Positions 57,051 through 64,000 of a stretch of 64,000 nt of DNA are shown here, piece after piece. Location of the stretch: positions 15,966,542-16,030,541 of the forward strand of contig NC_054081.1 in assembly GCF_017562075.2 (NCBI RefSeq). The letters run 5' to 3'. The notes under the pieces are model-generated. The model made no database searches and was not told the origin of the DNA. It saw nothing but the letters and a program-made list of their open reading frames with translations. Made by a program: the position numbers and the translations under genes. The DNA is from Anopheles merus. Its lineage: Eukaryota > Arthropoda > Insecta > Diptera > Culicidae. Position 1 is the first letter of the stretch, and the number at the start of each line of letters is the position of its first letter.

Positions 57051-60000
57051 CAGCTTTGCTGATACTAACTTAACTCTCTTTCATCCGAGAGGTCTTTAAA
57101 ACAACATATGTTCGCATGCTTAAGATTTTAAATATTCCCAAAATAATATTGTGTGGTCCTGTACACGGTCCAAATGAGTTGATATTTAAAAACAAAATAA
57201 ACTGAAACGTTACAGTTCATCTAAAGAGAATTCATTGCCTATGTAAACGAGTTTTAGTGCAATATTGATTTAGTTGGACCTGTTTGTTTTACCTGAATTA
57301 GAAAAAAATATTGCATATTGTGTTTATGAGACATCATTTTGCTTATAAATACAGGTTTCGGTAGCATAAATGTATGCGAATGAGAGTACCTCGCTTATTA
57401 ATGCTCCGTTGAGGGTCTATAAGAAATGTTCCGAATTGTTTTACAAGCAGCTATTATTACTTCCTATCAAGCACACTCGATCGAAATTATAATCAACCTT
57501 TTAAGTCAAGCTATAAGGAGCTCTTACGATCAACTGGTCGGGGTCGGCGAGACAATAAAAAAGAAGGCTGTCCAAACTGAACTGAACCAGAAATCCAGAG
57601 CACTCGAATGCAAAGGGTTTGATATGGTTAATGCACACGTACTTACTGATTGGGAGATTGAAGATTTTGCTCCAAATGAACGAGCGAAGGAAAGGGCAGC
57701 AGTGCAGGGGTAGGACAAATCGTCCTGTTGGCATTGTCGAAAGTATTTGCATGTCTTTTGATTGTCAATCGAGCGCACCGATTCCATCAACATCCGTCAA
57801 CATGGGGATGATGTTCGATGGGACCCGCATCGCTCGCTAATCCATTGCAAAAACTCTCGTTCGGCTGTGTTTGTGTGTTGTGGCCGTGGCAATGATTGAG
57901 TTAAACCGAAAAAGAAGGAATATAAAACACCGGCAGGCAAGCAATCGCTGCACTTACGTGTTTTTCAGCCCGTGTTTTTCACCACTTTAGCGTTCCCGCT
58001 CTTCCCGGCAGGAGTGCACAAGAGTCCTTGTTTACATTTAATTAAAAGCGAAAGCACTCAAGAAAAGAGTCTTGTGGATCAAGAACTTCCCGTGCCACTT
58101 CCGCTCTGCCACGGTGCCCGACGCATGTTAACTCTTTAACTGGGTGGGTGTGTGTGCTGTGATTTCTGGACCAGGGGGCTAGGAACTCCTAACCGAGCCG
58201 AATTGACGGTTTCCGGAGTAGCAAGCAGGATGAAACCGAAACCGACGGTAAGGCGGAATGGAGTGCGCTGTCAAAATTAAGTATTAACCCTATCGCTTAG
58301 CCCACCCCTTGACGGCCGGTAGGGGGTGAGGGGGCGAGCAAGCGGGTGCAAGGGTACCGTACGCGACCGGAAAACGATTCTCGGTGGCGTGCCGGATGAA
58401 GGGTATAAGCTGGAATCGGGCAAAGCAAGGCATAAGGTGTATTAAATTCGGATTTTTGATGAATTTTTCATTATCTTGAGCTCCTCACGGGCGGGCACGG
58501 CACGGCACACGGTGGTTTGTCAAGCGGGGGCATTCTTTTGCGTTCATTTTTCGGGTGAAAGTTTTCTGTGCTGCTTTACGGGAGCGGGGGGAATGCTTTT
58601 CACCTCTGTTTCCTAAACCCACCGATGTGTGTTTGGGTGTGTATGAGAGGTGGAGAGGGGCAGGGAGGGGAATGGAGTAAGAGGGTTTGTTGATGAAGTT
58701 TCCAATTTCTTTCTAGCACACTCGACACGGCTTACGGTTGAGTTATTCAAGTTGCATCGGTTTCATTAAATTTTCCATCATAATTGAATCCGGTGCAGTG
58801 TCTGTAGCGCACCGAGCTTACTAGAATTTGCATACGAGGGTATTATGGGGCTGGAGGAAGAGAGTGGAAGAGGGACGAACCTTGTTCAAGAGATGGTTTA
58901 AATTTATGGGAAAATTATGGAAGCCCATTTAGCTGTACAGAAATAAAGGATCATTTAAAACGCATTGCATACAATTAGGCGTTAAATACACTACTGTACC
59001 AAACAACATTACGCCTCTTTCTAAAATGATGTGAAATTATAACTATTACGCATTAGAGAATGGAAGAAAATGCCTGCATTAAAGAAAAAAAGTTCGTAAA
59101 CATTATTTCTCGATTAGATTATCAGTTAATTTTTAAGGAGGCGGATGAGGACAGTTGGCTCACTTTTAAAAAACTTCAATGGCATTCCCAAGAGCCTCAA
59201 AGTATGGTATCTGGTATGATTAAGCGCCTGCAGGTTTTTCTATAGTACCGATAAATGTCGAATGATTCATTTCAATTTCGTTTTCGTTTCATCTTCTACG
59301 TCACCTTCCCTTTTTATTTCTCTAGATTCGTGAGGATAGGAATAATCAATTTGGCACATACACAGGGCTCTTTTTTTACTTAAAAGGCATATTTTACATA
59401 AAAAAAGAACAGTCCACAATGGATAACAGTTTCCTGCGTCTGCAGCGTCAGCATGAGACACATTAATCGGAAAGCCTCTCTCTCTTAAAAGAGTACAGAG
59501 TCACAAGTAAATGCGTCGCATCCTTCCGGCTAGTAAATCAACCCGAAGCACACGTACGAGCATCCGAACAGCTCGCGTACACAAGTAGACGGAAGAGCGG
59601 TCGTCGCACAAAGCAGTGCCGTCACCCGTTCCCGCCGCCAAGAGGCAGCATGATGAATTGAACCAATGTTTGATAGTGAAATTTTTCGCGTATCGAACGA
59701 AACCCATTATAAAGCATAATAACCGCAACGCCGGGGGCACCGCCGGCGAGGTAAAACGGAAACCGTGGCACGCGAAACGGTCGGAAAGTCGCTCCGTCGC
59801 TGTGCGGTGCGGCATGATGCGACCCAGAGCGAAAGGGTTGTCGCGCTCTCGGTTACTTCCTTTTTATTTCGGTGCGGTAAAACGTTATCATTTTGGCTCG
59901 TTGAATCGCGATTTCGCCGCGTTCGCTTCGCGGGCTAAAAGGAAACCAATCTTTGCCGGCTGCCGGAGTTTTTCTTGGGCCCGCCACACCGATGCACCGT

Positions 60001-60986
60001 TCGAGCGCGCGCAGAATGTTGTGGTGGCAGTGTGGTTTCCGCGCGTGTGTGTGTGTGGTGGGGGAGAAAAAAGGGAACACGTGCTTTCGTATGCTCATTT
60101 CTGTGCGCTGTGCGCCAGCCAAACGCAGGCACCGGAGGGTTCAGGCAGTAGGTTCAGGCGAGCCGCGCTTGGCAGCTGCAGATGAAGGTGTGGTGCGTCT
60201 TTTCCTTTCCGCTCCGCATCGAAAAGTCCCCTCCTGCTCCCTTTGGCCAGCTTTTATCGTATTAGCTTCTTCGTGGAAAATTTGAATTTAGTACAGCCGC
60301 GCAAGATATTGGTGGTTGGCGAAGGGAGGATGGGTTTTATCTTCATTTTTTGCCCACACCACACTCTCCCAGGGAAACAGCGCCAGCGGCAGTGGCAATC
60401 CTTCATCTGTTCCGGCAACATTTTAGCCCTCCCCCCTTCCTCCCTCCCCGCGCTCTGGGCCTTCTTCAACGCTCTCATCCTCCGCCCGCGTTAATGGTGA
60501 ATGGGATAGGATGAATTTTATGAAATTGGAAAATTCGCTATCTCCACAATTATATTAATTGTTGTTTGGGCCGCCACTGTACACCATCCAGGGTGTGTAG
60601 GAGAGGGAGTGGTAGAATGGCGGGGGGTGAGTTTTTTGACGTACGCAAGGAATTGATGTTGTGCGCGTAGAAAGAAAGGGGTTACAAAAAACTGGGGTGG
60701 AGTGAAAAAATAGGAACATCTACGAAAGGATTGCGTCTTAATGAGTTCTGATTGTAATGCCTTCTGACTTGAGTTCTACGAGTGCGTGTGTGTGTGTGTG
60801 TGTCTGTGTGTCTTTCAGGCTTTTTCACCCTTCCCGTTGTCTGACTCCCGCCCTCAAGAAACAATCTTTTTCCGAACAGAAGATATTACAACTTGTTTTC
60901 GACGGATGATGCGTGCGAAGACGACGATGATGATGATGAGATTTTTGGGCCTACGCTTCTCTTTCTCCCTCCCAATACCGGTGCAG
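57051..60986. other. No confirmed gene
   Basis: A 95-codon frame at 57426-57713 has a protein-like, charged second half (GVGETIKKKAVQTELN...) but no recognised family. TATAAAA at 57921 lacks a good initiator downstream. 59500-60250 is CpG-rich with overlapping frames. Confidence 0.4.
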
Positions 60987-61051
60987 AATAAAAAGATGGC
61001 TCTAGATTTCATCATCAACAGCGTCAATCGGCAACCCGGGACACTCGTTGG
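60987..61051 (+). CDS. Candidate isolated exon of an unrecognised gene
   Basis: A pyrimidine-rich acceptor (CTTCTCTTTCTCCCTCCC...GTGCAG) ends at 60986 and a near-perfect donor GG|GTAAGTAAG follows 61051. Only one frame is open across these 65 nt: NKK then MALDFIINSVNRQPGTLVG, starting in phase 0 and ending in phase 2. The ATG at 60996 has a good context (AAAAGATGG), so this could be a start-codon exon. I recognise no family, and no partner exon is certain; an acceptor at 61922 would add only six codons (G plus IRLFQ) before TAA. Confidence 0.3.
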
Positions 61052-61942
61052 GTAAGTAAGTGCCACAAGCTCGCTGCCAAGGGCAGGAAATGGAAAATGC
61101 TTGCTTTTTAATGAACTCCAGGGTGGGTGGGAAGAAGGTGAAGCGATCGCCGGTGGAAAGTGCTGCTCGTGACAGAGTTCATTCCTGAGCGCTGCCAGTG
61201 ACAGTGGGTGCGTGCGGGCGCTGGGTTTTGTTTTCAACCGCGCCGTGGTAAATTAATCAATGCTGCGGTGCTGCGAGCGTCTGGCGGGAATGTAGGTCAT
61301 GAGTGAAGGATTCGCTTCGCTCTCGATTAGCTCAAGTTTGCGTTCGTTTAATGATCATGTGTGATTTGAAATATGGCTCTCGTTGCAGTACGGCGGACGA
61401 AAATGCTATTTACTGTAAATACTAACCAAACAATTGGATGATTATTTACAAAAAAAGAACTCAACTAGATGTATGACTATCGGCAACAAAGTAGAATCAA
61501 ACCAAAACAAATGGAAGAAGAATAAGAACAAATAAGAAGAAAATGAATAGAAGAAAAATCTAGATTGATTACATCAACAATTGAGTGGCACATAAAACGT
61601 ATTAATGTTTGTAAAATGGCTAAAAATCAGACATAACAAAACATTAATAAGAATTCTGAAAGAGAGTTAACAAAACACAAAAAAATAAACATAAACCACA
61701 ATATGCGAACAAAGAATTCCTTTAACTGGGCACAACTTGTGGAAAAACACAAAGGTAAAAAACAACGAAAAAAAAAAAAACAGTAGAATCAGTACCAAGC
61801 GAAAATGAAATAACAAGCAAGCAAAAGAACAAAACAACTATACAATGTGCTTTGCTCATACATTTGTTCATGTTATAGATTGGAATTAAATTAACGTGTT
61901 TACTTGTTCTTCTTATTTTCAGGATTAGATTATTTCAATAAT
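61052..61942 (+). other. A-rich segment, nature unclear
   Basis: From about 61430 to 61850 the + strand is strongly A-rich, like the 3' UTR at 39-41 kb. AATAAA hexamers occur near 61684. It could be the 3' UTR of a gene using the 61-kb exon, or simply an A-rich intron. Confidence 0.3.
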
Positions 61943-62190
61943 TACATGGTTTTTCAGGAGCTCTCATAACTGTGGGACACTTTATTGACTCTTTTTTAGA
62001 AGAAATTAACTTCATATGATGGGAATTGGACTCTATAGCATCCTTTTTGTACAAATCCAATAGGAATTTTCCAGGAGCCTGTCCAAAACGAGTGCCAATG
62101 AGTCCAATTTCCGTCATATGAAGTTCACTGCCCATAAAAAAAAGACAAGGAAGTGTCTCATAATTATGAGAACCTCTGGAAAACCCTGTA
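61943..62190. mobile_element. Foldback TA MITE
   Basis: Ends TACATGGTTTTTCAGGAGCT and (reverse complement) TACAGGGTTTTCCAGAGGTT are diverged inverted repeats extending about 40 bp. Inside, 62008-62033 and 62100-62125 pair with 24 of 26 matches (AACTTCATATGA...). The remaining halves also align, so the 248-bp element is one imperfect hairpin. It abuts the next element directly. Confidence 0.75.
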
Positions 62191-62192
62191 TC

Positions 62193-62743
62193 TATAACCA
62201 GTGTTACAAAATGCCACTGGCAATGTCATAAAAAATCTGTCCAAAAAAAGACAGAGCGAGAAAGCATGCACATTTTGTTGCTAGGGACCTCTCGCCATGT
62301 ATTTCCCAAGAATGTCGTGATTATTATTGGTAGAAAATGTCGTGATGACGAGAGTGACCAGGAATTGGGTGCTACAAAAAATATCACCAAGCATGTGATT
62401 GATCTACCAACTGAGTCTCACACCTGATCATCACAGTTGTGTACTTAAGCTGACTTAAACTTTGTTTCCGTCATGACTCATAAGTGTTGGCGTGTAAAAC
62501 AGTGGCATTTGGCAGCACTATTTACAGCCAGAAAAAGATCATGATTATTCATGGGACTGTATTAAGCTTAATTTATTAGTCAGAGTATCGCATTGGACTA
62601 AAGCATTCGTATGTCGCATTCGACTTATCATGACACACTTTCATTGAGTATCAGCAATGAACATCAAGCTACCTCGGATGTGTTCATTGTTTTCGGTGGT
62701 GATCGTCATTTGATGCTCATGACATTTTGCAACACTTTGTATA
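62193..62743. mobile_element. Candidate TATA-flanked inverted-repeat element, possibly composite
   Basis: Left AGTGTTACAAAATGCCACTG (62200-62219) and right reverse complement AGTGTTGCAAAATGTCATGA share 16 of 20 bases, and both lie just inside a TATA. A third, inverted copy (AGTGCTGCCAAATGCCACTG, 17 of 20) lies at 62500-62519. This suggests a nested or partly duplicated element of 551 bp, or a smaller element ending at 62519. No coding sequence was seen. Confidence 0.5.
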
Positions 62744-63476
62744 ATTAGTCATTAGAAACGGTAGCGATGAAAAAATAAACATAAAAAAAATAATGAAAAT
62801 TATTAAATGTTTCAAGCAAGTATGAAATCAACTTGTGTTCAACTGTAGCTCCCAAAAACGAAGTAAAACGACCTAAAGAGAAAAACTACATCAAAATGTA
62901 TACTATAATTTTCTAGCATAAAAAAGACACCTGAACAGGTAAAACGGAGGTTATGTAACAAATTCACACAGACACTAGAACATGAAACTCTGCTATCCTT
63001 TTTTGCAGTTTTTTCCCAGCTTGGGCATGGTCACTTGGCGCTTCAAATGGTGTACTCATCCGCACGGTAAATCTACCGGATGTGTGTGTGTGTGTGTGTG
63101 TATAGACTACCTCACCTATGCCGCATTTTATGCCGGCCTGTATTGACCACACCGCACCGCGTATACCGGAGTGGAGTGAAATTTAGATTGAATTATCCTT
63201 TTTTGATTAATATTCCAGCGAAACCTGCCCAGCAACGCGCGGTGACGAGCGAGAGCGATCCAGCGACATCGTAATTGAAATTTATGAAAAATATGTGCAC
63301 CGAGAGGAGCGGAAAAAAGGATGCGTGGAACCACTTCACTAGAACAAAACAATCCTTCCCTCCCGTTTCCGAAAACAAAACAAAAAAACAACAAAAAGGA
63401 CACGGAACATTGGCACTACAAAAACCGGCCGAACCGGAAGAAGGGAAACCCAAAAGATCGTCCAACCGCACGTCCC

Positions 63477-63557
<81 letters not shown>

Positions 63558-64000
63558 AAAGGGAGAAAGAGGAATTGACGGCTACACACGGGGCAAAATG
63601 AACGAATGTGCGGTATTTCCGTTTTCCACCTTCTGATATTGGTATTATTATTTGTTAACTACGTATGGTTTCCCCCGCACATCCTACGGAGCGGTCAGCG
63701 ATTCGAGATCAGCTCAACTCGTCGCCTTTTTTATGTCCTTTTTTTGTTGTTTTCAAAGCAATCCATCGTCATCCGTTTATTTTTTGCTCATTTCATTTCC
63801 CGGACCGTGAAATCGCACAAAACCGATTTTCTTCTTCCTGTCCAGCCGAACAGGAAAAGTGGCTTCGTTTAGGGATGACCGGGGATTTCGGAGATTTAAT
63901 GGAGCCACGGGAACGGTGAATGCTGGCGGCCTGGCCAACGACTAAGATTGGGGCAGCACAGGCGGACCCGGGTTTTGGTAAAAGGTTTTCGAGGTCTTCT
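62744..64000. other. No gene seen
   Basis: Noncoding, with GT runs at about 63078-63101 and 63483-63557. A minus-strand GCATAG|GTGAGG donor-like site lies at 63115 with no clear exon. Confidence 0.45.
63483..63557 (+). repeat. (GT)n microsatellite
   Basis: About 75 bp of GT repeat with a single TTT interruption at 63538-63540. Confidence 0.97.

Noticed and set aside
57921..57927. TATAAAA box
   Set aside because: No TCAGT-type initiator at the right distance and no coding sequence downstream.
59616..60185. 189-codon + strand frame
   Set aside because: Arg/Ala/Ser-rich reading of CpG-rich DNA including a GTGTGT run; no recognisable family or initiation context.

Overview
The window looks like a piece of a dipteran genome, most likely an Anopheles mosquito. 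The evidence is compact introns of 75-240 bp inside the one clear gene, abundant CA/GT and GA microsatellites, TA-flanked miniature inverted-repeat elements (MITEs), and a tRNA-derived short interspersed element resembling the SINE200 family of Anopheles gambiae. There is no bacterial-style gene packing. Most long open frames are chance readings of repeats or GC-rich noncoding DNA.

One protein-coding gene can be supported in full, on the + strand at 35083-38731. Seven exons join through canonical GT-AG sites with matching phases to give a 796-residue protein. It has three CCHHC (C2HC-type) zinc fingers and a C-terminal coiled coil, which marks it as a member of the MYT1/MYT1L/ST18 (NZF) neural transcription factor family. 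An initiator plus downstream promoter element (DPE) lies 67 nt upstream of the start codon. A second, distal initiator-DPE pair at 29877 is followed by a good splice donor at 30411 and may be an alternative first exon. The 3' UTR is strikingly A-rich, contains a (AAG)25 tract, and probably ends near 41195.

Layout: 1-29.9 kb is noncoding with microsatellites and a few structured sequences, notably a perfect C(UUCG)G hairpin at 24471-24502. 29.9-35.0 kb is the upstream region or long first intron of the MYT1-like gene. 35.0-41.2 kb is the gene, with a foldback MITE in its first coding intron. 41.2-50.4 kb is noncoding, with candidate isolated exons. 50.4-51.8 kb is a transposon cluster: a decayed jockey-type reverse transcriptase fragment, a SINE and a MITE. 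56.2 kb holds a non-LTR retrotransposon C-terminal fragment, followed by a degenerate minisatellite to about 57.05 kb. 61.9-62.7 kb holds two abutting inverted-repeat elements. A credible but unrecognised 65-nt exon sits at 60987-61051.

I found no convincing new biological system. The most interesting leads are the alternative promoters and foldback element of the transcription factor gene, the UUCG hairpin, the group of TA elements sharing one terminal motif, and the orphan exons.
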